This document shows, in pieces, positions 8,544 through 17,980 of a stretch of 64,000 nt of DNA. A program made the position numbers and the translations under genes. Position 1 is the first letter of the stretch, and each line of letters opens with the position of its first letter. Source of the DNA: Desulfurivibrio dismutans (GTDB taxonomy: Bacteria > Desulfobacterota > Desulfobulbia > Desulfobulbales > Desulfurivibrionaceae); contig NZ_JARGDQ010000005.1 of the NCBI RefSeq assembly GCF_029210385.1, positions 220,532-284,531 of the forward strand, read 5' to 3'. Under the pieces are notes generated by a model. The model was not told the DNA's origin and ran no database searches. It was given only the letters and a program-made list of their open reading frames with translations.

Positions 8544-9344
8544 CTAAAACATGTCGCCGGTCAGCAGCAGGTAATAAAGCAGCGGGGCGGCCAGCAGCAG
8601 GGAGTCGATGCGGTCCAGAATACCGCCGTGCCCCGGCAGCAGAGTGCCGGAATCTTTGACCCCGGCCCCGCGCTTGAGCAGAGACTCGGCCAGATCACCG
8701 GCCACACTCAGTAGTGAAAGGATAAAGGTAAAAAGCAGCGCTTGCAACAGGTTGATGGCCGGGAAAAACACCATCACCGCCAGCCCCACCACCAGCAGGG
8801 CGGTAGCCACCCCGCCGAGCAGTCCTTCCACGGTTTTGCCGGGGCTCAAGGCCGGGCAGAGTTTATGGCGGCCCAGATGGGTGCCGACATAATAGGCGCC
8901 GCTGTCGGCCGACACGGTGATCAGGCTGACAATGATCAGCCAGTGCCGACCGTTCTCAAGGTTAATCAGCAGCGGCAGGTGGGCCATCAACAGGCCCAGG
9001 TAAAAAATGCCGAAGGCGGCGGAAAACAGAAAAAACAGCGGCCGTTCCAGGCTGCCATAGCGAAAAACGGTGAGCAGCAGCAGACCTGTCAAGGCGATAA
9101 CCAGGGCTCCGACCATCAGGGTGTGACTGGCCTGGCCGGCCGCCAGCACCGGCAACAGGCCAAAGGCCAGCAAGGCCGGTCGCAGAGGTGGTTCGCCGCC
9201 TTTTACCAGCAGCATGTTGCCGTATTCATGCAGGATCAATAATGTCAGCAGGCCGACCGTCAGCCAGAAGAGCCAGAAGGGGGCGTAGAGCAGCAGCAAG
9301 AGCCAGGCCACGCCGGTGCATATGCCGGTCAGTATCCTCTGCAT
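8544..9344 (-). CDS. cdsA: Phosphatidate cytidylyltransferase
   Basis: 266 aa integral membrane enzyme making CDP-diacylglycerol from phosphatidic acid and CTP, the branch point of phospholipid synthesis. About eight hydrophobic segments run through the protein. The C-terminal family signature is present: SPGKTVEGLLGG, then KDSGTLLPGHGGILDRIDSLL with the metal-binding acidic residues. The ATG at 9344 lies 11 bases past the uppS stop; a longer frame would overlap uppS by 35 bases. Gene order uppS-cdsA-dxr is the conserved one. Confidence 0.94.
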   Translation of the reverse strand: MQRILTGICTGVAWLLLLLYAPFWLFWLTVGLLTLLILHEYGNMLLVKGGEPPLRPALLAFGLLPVLAAGQASHTLMVGALVIALTGLLLLTVFRYGSLERPLFFLFSAAFGIFYLGLLMAHLPLLINLENGRHWLIIVSLITVSADSGAYYVGTHLGRHKLCPALSPGKTVEGLLGGVATALLVVGLAVMVFFPAINLLQALLFTFILSLLSVAGDLAESLLKRGAGVKDSGTLLPGHGGILDRIDSLLLAAPLLYYLLLTGDMF

Positions 9345-9354
9345 GGCGGCCTGT

Positions 9355-10089
9355 TCAGGTGTCCGCCGGCGGTTCGTTGACCCGGCCAAAGCGGCGCTGG
9401 CGCTGTTGATAGTCGGTCAGGGCGGCCAGGAACTGTTCCCGCCCGAAATCCGGCCAAAGAGTTTTGGTGAAATAGAGTTCGCTGTAGGATAGTTGCCAGA
9501 GCAGAAAATTACTCAGCCGCCGCTCGCCGCCGGTGCGGATCAGCAGGTCGGGGTCGGGCAGCTCGGCGCTGTCCAGCCCGGCGGCCAGGGTTGATTCGTC
9601 GATTTGCTCGGGGGTCAGTTCCCCGGCCGCTACGCGGGCGGCCAACTGCCGGGTGGCCCGGACCAGTTCATCGCGACCACCGTAGCTTAAGGCCAGGTTG
9701 AGGATCAGGCCGTCGTTGCCGGCGGTTTCCCGGATGGAGTTTTCCAGGATCCGCCGGACCTGATTGGGTAAACGATCGATCCGGCCGCAGGTTCGCAATC
9801 GCACACGGTTTTGGACCAGTTGCTCGAGCTGATTTTCCAGGTAGGTCTTGAGCAGCCCCATCAGGCCTTCCACCTCGGGGCCCGGCCGTTGCCAGTTTTC
9901 GGTGGAAAAGGCGTACAGGGTCAGGGCATCAAGGTTCAGCTCTCCGGCGCACCGCACCACCGCCTGCACTGAACTGACACCGGCCTGGTGGCCCATGATG
10001 CGGGGTTTCCCCTGCTGATGGGCCCAGCGGCCGTTGCCGTCCATGATGATGGCGACATGACGGGGCAGATTGGCCGGGTCATGGCGCAT
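9355..10089 (-). CDS. uppS: Isoprenyl (undecaprenyl) diphosphate synthase
   Basis: 244 aa cis-prenyltransferase that elongates farnesyl diphosphate to the C55 carrier lipid for peptidoglycan and O-antigen. HVAIIMDGNGRWA is at the N-terminus with the catalytic Asp at residue 17, followed by YAFSTENWQRP and the C-terminal DLLIRTGGERRLSNFLLWQ with SELYF. The start overlaps the frr stop by one base (TGATG), indicating translational coupling. Confidence 0.95.
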   Translation of the reverse strand: MRHDPANLPRHVAIIMDGNGRWAHQQGKPRIMGHQAGVSSVQAVVRCAGELNLDALTLYAFSTENWQRPGPEVEGLMGLLKTYLENQLEQLVQNRVRLRTCGRIDRLPNQVRRILENSIRETAGNDGLILNLALSYGGRDELVRATRQLAARVAAGELTPEQIDESTLAAGLDSAELPDPDLLIRTGGERRLSNFLLWQLSYSELYFTKTLWPDFGREQFLAALTDYQQRQRRFGRVNEPPADT

Positions 10090-10643
10090 CAGACTTCCAT
10101 CATCTCTTTTTCTTTGTCCGCCATGATGGTGTCGATCTGCTTGATAAAACGATCGGTCTCCTGCTGGGCTTCATCCTGGAGGCGGAAAAAGTCATCTTCG
10201 GGCAGTTGTTTGTCGTTTTTCAGTTTTTTCAGGGCGTCGATGGCGTCTCGGCGGGAATTGCGGATGGCCACCCGGTACTCTTCGCTGATCTTTTTGACCT
10301 GTTTGACCATTTCCTTGCGGCGTTCTTCGGTAAGCTGGGGAATGACCAGGCGGATCACCTTGCCGTCGCTGTTGGGGGTCAGGCCGAGGTCGGAACCATG
10401 AATGGCTTTTTCAATGGCGCTAACCTGCTGGGTGTCCCAGGGTTGGATCACGATCATCCGGCTTTCGGGAATGGTCAGGGTGGCGACCTGGTTCAGCGGC
10501 ATGCTGGAACCGTAGGCTTCGACCTTGATCCCGTCCAGCAGGTTGAGTGAGGCCCGGCCGGTGCGAATCCTGGCCAACTCCCGGCGATAGGCTTCGATGT
10601 TTTTTTCCATCTTGTCGGACATTTCCAGAATTACTTCATCCAT
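10089..10643 (-). CDS. frr: Ribosome recycling factor
   Basis: 184-185 aa, the canonical RRF length; with EF-G it splits post-termination ribosomes. It contains the conserved three-helix bundle blocks RTGRASLNLLDGIKVEAYGS, LNQVATLTIPE and IRNSRRDAID. The ATG at 10643 (MDEVILEM) is the family start; the longer frame runs into the palindrome upstream and is artefactual. About 70 bases to pyrH hold a strong palindromic repeat, so read-through into frr must cross that hairpin. Confidence 0.95.
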   Translation of the reverse strand: MDEVILEMSDKMEKNIEAYRRELARIRTGRASLNLLDGIKVEAYGSSMPLNQVATLTIPESRMIVIQPWDTQQVSAIEKAIHGSDLGLTPNSDGKVIRLVIPQLTEERRKEMVKQVKKISEEYRVAIRNSRRDAIDALKKLKNDKQLPEDDFFRLQDEAQQETDRFIKQIDTIMADKEKEMMEV

Positions 10644-10668
10644 GGCTGCCTCCCTACGTTTTTTTTTG

Positions 10669-10738
10669 GTGGGGGGGTCAAGTCTTGACATGGCAGTTTG
10701 GCTTGACCGAACTGTCATGTCAAGACTTGACCCCCCAC
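10669..10738. repeat. 70-bp palindrome between pyrH and frr
   Basis: Near-perfect inverted repeat with arms of about 29 bases, reading GTGGGGGGTCAAGTCTTGAC outermost, around an 11-base centre; the arms differ by one extra G and one G/A change. The pyrH stop and the last residues of PyrH lie inside the right arm. No transposase is near. The form resembles REP-type elements mobilised in trans. Confidence 0.85.
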
Positions 10739-11488
10739 GTCGCCGATCAGGGTGCCGACCTGCTCGCCGGATACCGCCTTGCGCATGTTGCCGGCCACCA
10801 TCATGTCGAAGACCATAATGGGGGTGGTGTTGTCCATGGCCAGGGAAATCGCCGCCGAGTCCATCACCTTGAGCTGCCGGTTGAGCACATCTCTGAAAGT
10901 TAAGTGTTCGAAGCGTACGGCATCGTCGTGGTGCAGAGGATCTTTGTCGTACACCCCGTCCACCCTGGTGGCCTTGCAGACCAGATCGGCCTTTATTTCC
11001 AGTGCTCGGAGCATGGCGGCGGTATCGGTGGTGAAATAAGGGTTGCCGGTGCCGGCGGCAAAAATTACCACTCGTCCTTTGGCCAGATGATGAAAGGCTT
11101 TCTGGCGGGAATATGGTTCACAGACGGTGGGCATGGCCAGGGCGGAAAGAACCCGGGCCGGAACGCCATGGCGCTCCAGAGCGTCATGCAGGGCCAGGGC
11201 GTTGATCACCGTGGCCAGCATGCCCATGTTGTCGGCGGTGCTCCGGTCCATGCCGGAAGCGGAGCCGGCCATGCCGCGAAAGATGTTGCCGGCACCGATC
11301 ACCAGGCCGGTTTCCACCCCGACGGCGGTAACTTCGCGGATTTCCTCGGCCAGATAATCAAGCACGGCCGGGTTGATCCCGTGGGATTGCTCACCCATCA
11401 GCGCTTCGCCGCTGAGTTTGAGCATCACCCGGCGGCACTTTTTACCGCCGGGGTCATGGTCGCTGTTGCTGGCAGTTGGATCACTCAT
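10715..11488 (-). CDS. pyrH: Uridylate kinase
   Basis: 257 aa hexameric UMP kinase of the amino acid kinase family; makes UDP for RNA, DNA and cell-wall precursors. [10 protein letters not shown] is at the N-terminus, followed by [25 protein letters not shown] and [16 protein letters not shown]. The N-terminus carries about 20 extra polar residues before the first strand. The C-terminal tail after GTLIG (DVGGQVLT) and the TGA stop are encoded by the palindrome at 10669-10738, so the native end has been replaced by repeat sequence. It follows tsf by 14 bases. Confidence 0.95.
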   Translation of the reverse strand: MSDPTASNSDHDPGGKKCRRVMLKLSGEALMGEQSHGINPAVLDYLAEEIREVTAVGVETGLVIGAGNIFRGMAGSASGMDRSTADNMGMLATVINALALHDALERHGVPARVLSALAMPTVCEPYSRQKAFHHLAKGRVVIFAAGTGNPYFTTDTAAMLRALEIKADLVCKATRVDGVYDKDPLHHDDAVRFEHLTFRDVLNRQLKVMDSAAISLAMDNTTPIMVFDMMVAGNMRKAVSGEQVGTLIGDVGGQVLT

Positions 11489-11502
11489 TATAAATAACCG
11501 CT

Positions 11503-12096
11503 TCAGGCGCCAACCTGAAAACGGGCAAAACGCTTGATGGAGATGTTCTCTCCCAGGGTAGCGATTAGCTCGTTGAGCAGGTCCTGAATGGAAAGATCCG
11601 GGTTTTTGACGTATTTTTGCTCCATCAGGCAGACTTCTGCGTAATATTTGTCAATTTTACCGTCAATGATTTTTTCCACGATATTCTCCGGCTTGCCGGA
11701 GTCCAGGGCCTGCTGCTTGTAGATATTGCGTTCACGCTCTAAAGAGTCGGCGGGAACATCTTCCCGGCGAATGGCGATGGGGCTGGCGGCGGCGATGTGC
11801 ATGGCGATATTTTTGGCGAAATTCTGAAAATCGCTGTTCTTGGCCACAAAATCGGTTTCGCAGCCTACTTCCACCATCACCCCGAGTTTGCCGCCGGCGT
11901 GAATGTAGGTCTCAACCACCCCTTCGCTGGTGGCGCGGTCGGCCCGTTTGCGGGCAACCGCCAGGCCTTTCTGGCGCAGCAGGTCGACGGCCTTTTCCAT
12001 GTCGCCGTCGGTTTCATTAAGGGCCTTCTTGCAATCCATCATCCCCGCGTTGGTTTTGTCGCGGAGTTCCTTGACCATCTGGGAAGTAATCTGCAC
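11503..12096 (-). CDS. tsf: Elongation factor Ts
   Basis: 197 aa, the short EF-Ts form; exchanges GDP for GTP on EF-Tu. The N-terminal UBA-like part reads [19 protein letters not shown], followed by the contact motif TDFVAKN and the C-terminal [21 protein letters not shown]. The start is GTG (12096), preceded by a GGTG ribosome site. It lies downstream of rpsB after about 185 bases that include a perfect 10-bp hairpin. Confidence 0.95.
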   Translation of the reverse strand: MQITSQMVKELRDKTNAGMMDCKKALNETDGDMEKAVDLLRQKGLAVARKRADRATSEGVVETYIHAGGKLGVMVEVGCETDFVAKNSDFQNFAKNIAMHIAAASPIAIRREDVPADSLERERNIYKQQALDSGKPENIVEKIIDGKIDKYYAEVCLMEQKYVKNPDLSIQDLLNELIATLGENISIKRFARFQVGA

Positions 12097-12226
12097 GGTG
12101 TCACCTTTATCTGGTTAGCAAATATTTAGATTAAAGCCTTGGTTTTAGCTGGTGTTTGGCACAAAAAAACGAGCCACTTAAGCCCGGAACAGGCAGGTGG
12201 CATCGGCAGGGGCCCGCATGGGAACG

Positions 12227-12260
12227 ACGGTCTTCGAACGGTTTGTCCGCCGAAGACCGT
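12227..12260. other. Hairpin in the rpsB-tsf spacer
   Basis: Perfect 10-bp stem ACGGTCTTCG (12227-12236) with CGAAGACCGT (12251-12260). No T-tract follows directly on the minus strand; a T7 run comes about 55 bases later. It may attenuate transcription or protect the rpsB message. rpsB-tsf attenuation is known in other bacteria, but this stem's role is a guess. Confidence 0.5.
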
Positions 12261-12281
12261 ACGGAACAGGCCAGTAAGCAA

Positions 12282-13055
12282 TCAGGCGGCGGTCGGCGCT
12301 GCCTTTTCTTCTTTGTCGGCGGCGGCTGCTTCGCTTTCCTGTTTGTCAGCGGCGGCCTGCTGGGCAGCCGCATGGCTTTCCTTACCGTCTAAAATGGCGT
12401 CGGCCAGTTTGGCACTGACCAGGCGAATGGACTTGATGGCGTCGTCGTTGCCGGGAATCAGGTGGTTGATGCCGTCGGGGTCGCAGTTGGTGTCGGCGAT
12501 GGCGATCACCGGGATCCCCAGACGGTTGGCCTCGATTACGGCGATGCTCTCCCGCTTGGGGTCGATGACGAAAACGGCCGCCGGCAGGGTTTTCATTTCC
12601 TTGATACCGCCGATGTTGCGCTCCAGCTTGACGGTCTCTTTCTGGATCATCAGGATTTCTTTTTTCTTGTACCGGTTGACGCTGCCGTCTTCCTGCATGC
12701 TGGTGTAGTTCTTGAGGCGTTCCACGCTCTTTTTGATGGTCTGGTGGTTGGTGAGCATGCCGCCCAGCCAGCGGTGATCAACGTAGAACATGCCGCAGCG
12801 GGCCGCCTCTTCCCGGACGATCTCCTGGGCCTGGCGCTTGGTGCCGACAAAGAGTATGCTGCCGCCTTTGGCGGCGATATCGCGTGCCACATCGCAGGCC
12901 TTGTTGAACAAGGGCAGGGTTTTGTCCAAGTTGATGATGTAGATGCCGTTTCTGGCCCCGAAGATGTAGGGTTTCATCTTGGGGTTCCAGCGGCGGGTCT
13001 GGTGGCCGAAGTGAAGACCGGCTTCGAGCATTTCCTTCATGGATACGTGGGACAT
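12282..13055 (-). CDS. rpsB: 30S ribosomal protein S2
   Basis: 257 aa. [19 protein letters not shown] near the N-terminus, [22 protein letters not shown] and the [11 protein letters not shown] block are all S2 signatures. The ATG at 13055 ([10 protein letters not shown]) has an AAGGAG ribosome site; upstream in-frame Met codons are not conserved. The C-terminal 30 residues are an Ala/Glu/Lys-rich tail, typical but unusually long. First gene of the minus-strand translation and envelope cluster. Confidence 0.96.
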   Translation of the reverse strand: MSHVSMKEMLEAGLHFGHQTRRWNPKMKPYIFGARNGIYIINLDKTLPLFNKACDVARDIAAKGGSILFVGTKRQAQEIVREEAARCGMFYVDHRWLGGMLTNHQTIKKSVERLKNYTSMQEDGSVNRYKKKEILMIQKETVKLERNIGGIKEMKTLPAAVFVIDPKRESIAVIEANRLGIPVIAIADTNCDPDGINHLIPGNDDAIKSIRLVSAKLADAILDGKESHAAAQQAAADKQESEAAAADKEEKAAPTAA

Positions 13056-13419
13056 GGTTTCTCCTTGCAACTGATTTTGGTTAATCCTCCATCCCTTGTT
13101 CCCCACCCGGTTAACTGTGATTCCGGGCACCAGCGGGACATTCGGGGCAGCGACCGAAAAAGGCCGGACCCGTCAGGGATGTGCGTAGTAATTAAGTGTT
13201 CACAAGAACCCCCGCAAAGCTGTCGCTAGAACGGGGCTGTAAACGTGCAGCAGTGCCGCAGATTGCGGCAAGTGGTCCGGTGCTGCGTACATCAGTACGC
13301 AAGCCGGGCCGATCGCCGCCAGATGTGGTGCTGCTGAACGTTTGCACGTAGTTGTGAAACCCGCTGACGATACATTAAGGCGAGTAAATTTGCAAGCGGG
13401 AATAAGATGGAAAGGGGGG
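13056..13419. other. Intergenic region upstream of rpsB
   Basis: 364 bases with no gene. Bases 13056-13220 are the rpsB leader and must hold its promoter; I cannot place a convincing -35/-10 pair. Bases 13239-13345 are palindromic element copy B. The rest, to the stop of the coiled-coil gene, shows nothing recognisable. Confidence 0.6.
13239..13345 (+). repeat. 107-bp palindromic element, copy B
   Basis: Same architecture and length as copy A: GTAAACGTGCAGCAG at the left, CTGCTGAACGTTTGC at the right, central GCGTAC-N4-GTACGC, GATC in the right half. The GATC half points to the 3' end of the coiled-coil gene at 13420, which is 75 bases away and not overlapped. Confidence 0.88.
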
Positions 13420-13746
13420 TTAGACCAAGATGTTGATCACCGCGCCTCGGTTACGACCCTGGCCGGCGTTGACCACGTCCATGTGCTCGGCCTGGGCCTC
13501 ACGCAGGCGGCGGGCGGCCTTCTGCTCATCGGCTCGGGCCTGGCGCAAGCGCTCCATGGCCTGTTGTTTCTGGCGCTGGGAGCGGCGCACCTCATGTTCG
13601 GCCTCCTGGCGCCGGCTTTCCGCTTGGCGTACCTGGCGCCCGGAGCGCAGGGTGTCGTCATCCCCGGCGGGTTCCCGGCGGTGCACCAGAGCCTGGGTGA
13701 CTTCCGGCGCCGAGGCCGGGGTATGGGTGCCGATTTCCAGGGCCAT
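13420..13746 (-). CDS. Small coiled-coil protein of unknown function
   Basis: 108 aa. Not recognised as a named family. The first 30 residues are polar. Residues about 35-90 form a strongly heptad-patterned, Arg/Gln/Glu/Ala-rich coiled coil (RQAESRRQEAEHEVRRSQRQ and on). The C-terminus is compact and hydrophobic, NRGAVINILV. The ATG at 13746 has a GGAG ribosome site; a longer open frame exists but its first 32 residues look unlike protein. The hydrophobic C-terminal tail after a coiled coil suggests a conserved interaction site, but no partner can be named. Confidence 0.6.
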   Translation of the reverse strand: MALEIGTHTPASAPEVTQALVHRREPAGDDDTLRSGRQVRQAESRRQEAEHEVRRSQRQKQQAMERLRQARADEQKAARRLREAQAEHMDVVNAGQGRNRGAVINILV

Positions 13747-13878
13747 GGGGTCTCCGTGTGCAACTTGATGGACGGTGATACTTTCCAATATCACAGGCGG
13801 GCACGTTTTGGCAAGTTTTCCGGCCCCCCACACCGGTGCCAAAACCGATGACTTTGATGGATCCCTGGTGAATGGTTG

Positions 13879-15651
13879 CTATTCCACTCCTTGCAGCATT
13901 TCGTCAATCACCTGCAGGCCGCCGGCCCAGAAGGCCGGGTTGTCCAGGTCAACCCCGAAGGGGGCCACCAGTTCGTAGGGGGTGGCGGAACCGCCGGCCT
14001 TGAGTAGTTCCAGGTACTTGGGCACAAAATCCGCCGGGTCCTGCTGGTAGAGCTTGAACAGGGCCAGCACCAGCAGCTCGCCGAAGGCATAGGAGTAAAC
14101 ATAGCCCGGGGTGCTGAGGAAATGTGGAATGTAAGACCACCAGCTGTGGTAATCCTCGGTCAGCTTGACGCTGTCGGCAAACATCTCCTCCTGACTGGCC
14201 CGCCAGTGGGCGGAGATCTGCTCACTGCTCAACTCTCCTTCCCGGCGGCGGGCGTTGTGCACCCGATCCTCGAAACGGTTCATGGCGATCTGCCGGAAAA
14301 CAGTGGCAAAGATCGATTCCAGCTTTTGGCAGGTAAAGGCTCGCCGGGCCTCGGGGGTTTTGATCAGGCCAAGCTGGCGCTGGAACAACAGCAGTTCGGC
14401 GAACACCGAGGCGGTTTCCGCCAGCACCAGGGTGGTGGAGCTGTTGTAATAACCTTGCCTGGCGGCCAGGTACTGATGTACTCCATGTCCCAGTTCATGG
14501 GCCACGGTGGAGATGTCCCGCAGGTTGCCGGTGTAGTTGATCATGATGTAGGGGTGCACCTCCGGCACCGCCGGGTGGGCAAAAGCTCCCCCCCGTTTAC
14601 CTTCCCGCAGGGGGGCGTGGATCCACCGGCGCTGGAAGAAGAGTTCGGCGTAATCGGCCATTTCCGGACTGAAGTCGTGGAAAGCCTGCAGGACCAGTTC
14701 CCGGCATTGCGACCAGTCGACGGTGGTGGTGGGCAGGTCGGGCAGTGGGGCATAGCGGTCGTAGTCCAGCAATTCATCCAGCCCCAGTATTTGCCGTTTG
14801 AGCCGGTAATAACGCTGGGGGATGTCGTAACGGGCGGTTACCGCTTTGGTTAGGGTTTCCACCGTGGGGTCGTTAAGTTCGTTGTAGAGGTTCATGGAAC
14901 TGAGCCAGTGGGGGTAGCGGCGCTGGCGGTCATCGATCATCTTGTCGGCCAGCAGAGTGTTGAAGGTGTGGGTCAGCACGTGTAACTGGCTGTTAAGGCC
15001 GGTGGTCAGTTCGGCGGCGGCCCGACGGCGCCGGTCACGGTCCGGCAGGTAGAGATCGCTCAGCACCTCCTCTTCGCTGCGCCCATCTTCACCAAAACGC
15101 AGATGCCCCATCACCTTGTCAAACAGGGTGGTCCAGCTGCTCCGGCCGGCGGGGGCCCGTTCGATGAGCAGGGCCTCTTCGGCGTCACTGAGCAGGTGCG
15201 GGGCGTAACGGCGCAAAGCGGCCAGGTAATGGCGGTATTCAGCCAGTTCCGGGGCGGCCAGCAGTTGTTCAGCGGTGGCGGCCGCCAGCCGGCTCCATTC
15301 CAGTTCGAAAAAGACCGTTTCCTTGCTGATTCGGCTGCCGGCCTCCCGGATTTTCTGCAGCAGGGCGCCGGCGGCGGCATCTTTGGTTTGGGTGGCGAAA
15401 TTAAGGTAGGCGTAGGTGGCGGCCCGGCCCAGGCGGGCTTCCAGGCTTTCCAGGCGCCGGATCAGATCGAGCAGGCCGGCGGCCTCCAGTTCGGCCAAAC
15501 GGCCGGCAAATTCGGCCCGGATGGCCCCGGCCTCTTCTTCACAGGTGGCAAGATTGGCGGTCAGTAAGGGATCTTCGGCCCCCTGATAGAGGTCTGTCAG
15601 TTGCCAGATAACTTCCGTGGTGCCCAGTTTGGTGTTCAGATCTTCGCTCAT
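13879..15651 (-). CDS. pepF: Oligoendopeptidase F-like M3 metallopeptidase
   Basis: 590 aa, close to the usual PepF length of about 600. Zinc-dependent cytoplasmic peptidase of short peptides. The HEXXH zinc site is HELGH at residues 385-389, in the block DISTVAHELGHGVHQYLA. The downstream Glu ligand falls in LAETASVFAELL. YIMINYTGNLRD precedes the site, as in the family. The gene stands alone with its own ATG at 15651 and an upstream divergent spacer. The symbol is given by family; peptide specificity is unknown. Confidence 0.88.
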   Translation of the reverse strand: MSEDLNTKLGTTEVIWQLTDLYQGAEDPLLTANLATCEEEAGAIRAEFAGRLAELEAAGLLDLIRRLESLEARLGRAATYAYLNFATQTKDAAAGALLQKIREAGSRISKETVFFELEWSRLAAATAEQLLAAPELAEYRHYLAALRRYAPHLLSDAEEALLIERAPAGRSSWTTLFDKVMGHLRFGEDGRSEEEVLSDLYLPDRDRRRRAAAELTTGLNSQLHVLTHTFNTLLADKMIDDRQRRYPHWLSSMNLYNELNDPTVETLTKAVTARYDIPQRYYRLKRQILGLDELLDYDRYAPLPDLPTTTVDWSQCRELVLQAFHDFSPEMADYAELFFQRRWIHAPLREGKRGGAFAHPAVPEVHPYIMINYTGNLRDISTVAHELGHGVHQYLAARQGYYNSSTTLVLAETASVFAELLLFQRQLGLIKTPEARRAFTCQKLESIFATVFRQIAMNRFEDRVHNARRREGELSSEQISAHWRASQEEMFADSVKLTEDYHSWWSYIPHFLSTPGYVYSYAFGELLVLALFKLYQQDPADFVPKYLELLKAGGSATPYELVAPFGVDLDNPAFWAGGLQVIDEMLQGVE

Positions 15652-15989
15652 TATTGACTCCTTGCACTGGTCGGTGCGGTTGGGGCGCTGTCGGCGGGTT
15701 TGGTTATTTGATTGGTTGGTAAAGCGAAAACAGGCAGTTACAAGTCGTGCCCCGTCGGCGCCGCCGTTTTTGCGGCGCCGATAATTTTGTATGTGACGGC
15801 AAAGCTGAATGGATAGGAAAATATCCGGCGGCGGTCAAGTGAATAGTGTCGGTCCCGACAAAATCTGATTGCACGGAAAGGGCAGGCGCGATATACAAGG
15901 CAGTCATTTGACTTTGGCCGGTCGTTATTGCCGGCGGTCGCCCATAGGTCTTAGTCTCCCGTTTTTTGAAATTTTCCCCCACATTGCCC
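15652..15989. other. Divergent spacer between pepF and parE
   Basis: 338 bases without a gene. A strong hairpin, CGGCGCCGC (15756-15764) with GCGGCGCCG (15772-15780) around CGTTTTT, is followed by ATAATTTT; it could be a terminator-like or leader structure. Promoters for both flanking genes are expected here, but none is clear enough to place. Confidence 0.5.
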
Positions 15990-17819
15990 ATGACCTCTAA
16001 TACCGCTGCCGTGTACGATGAAAGCAAGATAAAAACTTTAAGCTCGCTGGAGCATATCCGCATGCGGCCGGGGATGTATATCGGCCGCCTGGGGAACGGC
16101 AGCCACCCCGATGACGGGATTTATATCCTGCTTAAAGAGGTCATTGACAACGGGGTGGACGAGTTTATCATGGGGGCCGGCAAGACCATCGAAATCGCCG
16201 TGGGCGAGGACGGAACGCTGATGGTGCGGGATTACGGCCGGGGGATCCCGCTGGGCAAGCTGGTGGAGTGCGTGTCGGTAATCAATACCGGCGCCAAGTA
16301 CAACACCGACGCCTTTCAATTCTCTGTGGGCCTCAACGGGGTTGGGACCAAGGCGGTCAATGCCTTGTCCAGAAGTTTCGAGGTGACCTCCTATCGTGAT
16401 GGTGAATTCGCCCGGGCGGTGTTTGTGGCCGGGGAACTGCAGGAAGAGGAAAAAGGTTCGACTGGGGAGAAAAACGGCACCCTGGTGGAGTTTAAGCCCG
16501 ATCCGGCGATGTTTCCAGATTACTCATTTAACCGCGAATTTATCCGCAAACGACTCAAGCGTTACGCCTATCTTAACGCCGGTTTGCATCTCGATTTCGA
16601 CGGTGAAAGTTTTTTTTCGGAAAATGGCCTACTGGATCTGCTGGAAGCCGAAACCAGCGGTACCCAGCTTTATGAGCCCATCCATTTTCGCGACAAGACC
16701 ATCGAGTTCGCCTTTGCCCATACCGACAACTACGGAGAAACCTATTTTTCTTTTGTCAACGGCACCTATACCAACGAGGGCGGCACCCATCTGTCGGCCT
16801 TCCGTGAAGGTCTGTTAAAAGGGATCAACGAGTTTGCCGGCAAGAAGTTCGACGGTGAAGATGTCCGGGAGGGAGTGGTGGGTGCCGTGGCGGTCAAGGT
16901 GCGGGAGCCGATTTTCGAGTCCCAGACCAAAAACAAGCTGGGTAACACCGATATTCGGGCCGGCATCGTGGCCGTGGTGCGCGATGAGGTCAGCGCCTTT
17001 TTATACAAAAACACCGAGCTGGCCGAACTGGTTATTGAAAAAATCCAGCAGAGCGCCCGGGTCAGAAAGGAGTTGCAGCACGTCCGCAAGGAGGCCAAGG
17101 CCAAGGCTCGCAAGGTGGCCCTTAAAATCCCCCAGCTCAAGGACTGCAAGTATCACCCGACCCCGGGCAAGCCTTCCCCGCCGGGCAAAGAAAATATGGT
17201 ATTCCTTACCGAGGGCCAGTCCGCCTCCGGTTCCATTGTCAGTGCCCGCGACCCCATGACCCAGGCGGTTTTTTCCCTTAAGGGCAAGCCTTACAATGTC
17301 TATGGCCAGCCCCTGGCCACTTTGTACAAAAACGATGAGATGTACAATATCATGCGGGCTCTGGATATTGAAGATTCCATCGGTCGGTTGCGTTTTGACA
17401 AGATCATCATCGCCACCGACGCCGACGTGGACGGGCTGCATATCCGCAACCTGATCCTGACCTTTTTTCTTCATTATTTTGAATCATTGGTCAAACGGGG
17501 CCATATCTACATCCTGGAAACCCCTATTTACCGGGTGCGGACTAAGGAAGAGACGATTTACTGCTATTCTGACCGGGAACGAGCCGAGGCGGAGAAAAAG
17601 CTGGCCGGCCGGGGTAAAAAAAGCCGCCCGGTGGAAATTACCCGTTTCAAGGGGTTGGGGGAGATCTCTCCCAAGGAGTTCAAGCAGTTTATCGGCTCAG
17701 AAATGCGCCTGCAGCAGGTGGATATCGATACCTTAAGCGAAGTACCCCGGATTCTGGAATTTTACATGGGCAAGAATACCCCTCAACGCCGCGACTACAT
17801 TATGGCGCACTTGGTGTAA
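15990..17819 (+). CDS. parE: DNA topoisomerase IV subunit B (GyrB/ParE family)
   Basis: 609 aa ATPase subunit of a second type IIA topoisomerase. The GHKL ATPase domain shows HIRMRPGMYIG, KEVIDNGVDEF and DYGRGIP. The TOPRIM domain has LTEGQSASGS and the metal site ATDADVDGLHIRNL. The start is placed at the ATG of MTSNTAAVYDESKIK (15990); eight upstream residues are unlikely. The sequence style (DNGVDEFIMG) resembles the Bacteroidetes/Desulfobacterota type more than E. coli ParE. Palindromic element copy C begins two bases after the stop, and parC follows at 160 bases. Gyrase versus topoisomerase IV naming rests on the pair being separate from any gyrAB here. Confidence 0.88.
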   Translation: MTSNTAAVYDESKIKTLSSLEHIRMRPGMYIGRLGNGSHPDDGIYILLKEVIDNGVDEFIMGAGKTIEIAVGEDGTLMVRDYGRGIPLGKLVECVSVINTGAKYNTDAFQFSVGLNGVGTKAVNALSRSFEVTSYRDGEFARAVFVAGELQEEEKGSTGEKNGTLVEFKPDPAMFPDYSFNREFIRKRLKRYAYLNAGLHLDFDGESFFSENGLLDLLEAETSGTQLYEPIHFRDKTIEFAFAHTDNYGETYFSFVNGTYTNEGGTHLSAFREGLLKGINEFAGKKFDGEDVREGVVGAVAVKVREPIFESQTKNKLGNTDIRAGIVAVVRDEVSAFLYKNTELAELVIEKIQQSARVRKELQHVRKEAKAKARKVALKIPQLKDCKYHPTPGKPSPPGKENMVFLTEGQSASGSIVSARDPMTQAVFSLKGKPYNVYGQPLATLYKNDEMYNIMRALDIEDSIGRLRFDKIIIATDADVDGLHIRNLILTFFLHYFESLVKRGHIYILETPIYRVRTKEETIYCYSDRERAEAEKKLAGRGKKSRPVEITRFKGLGEISPKEFKQFIGSEMRLQQVDIDTLSEVPRILEFYMGKNTPQRRDYIMAHLV

Positions 17820-17820
17820 C

Positions 17821-17927
17821 GTAAACGAACAGCCGCACCCACCTTCGGGCGGATCAGCCAAGCTCACGTACGGGGGGACGCGGCGCTTGGCTGCTTGCCC
17901 GAATCTGGGGCACGGGTGTTCGTTTGC
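17821..17927 (-). repeat. 107-bp palindromic element, copy C (divergent subtype)
   Basis: Left end GTAAACGAACAGCCGCACCC, right end GGGTGTTCGTTTGC; same total length as A, B, D and E but a different inner sequence. It starts one base after the parE stop, with the GATC half facing parE, and separates parE from parC. Confidence 0.75.
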
Positions 17928-17980
17928 AGCTCGTTAAGCCAACAATTTGTTGGTCCTCGTGAACGATTACGGTGTAACCG

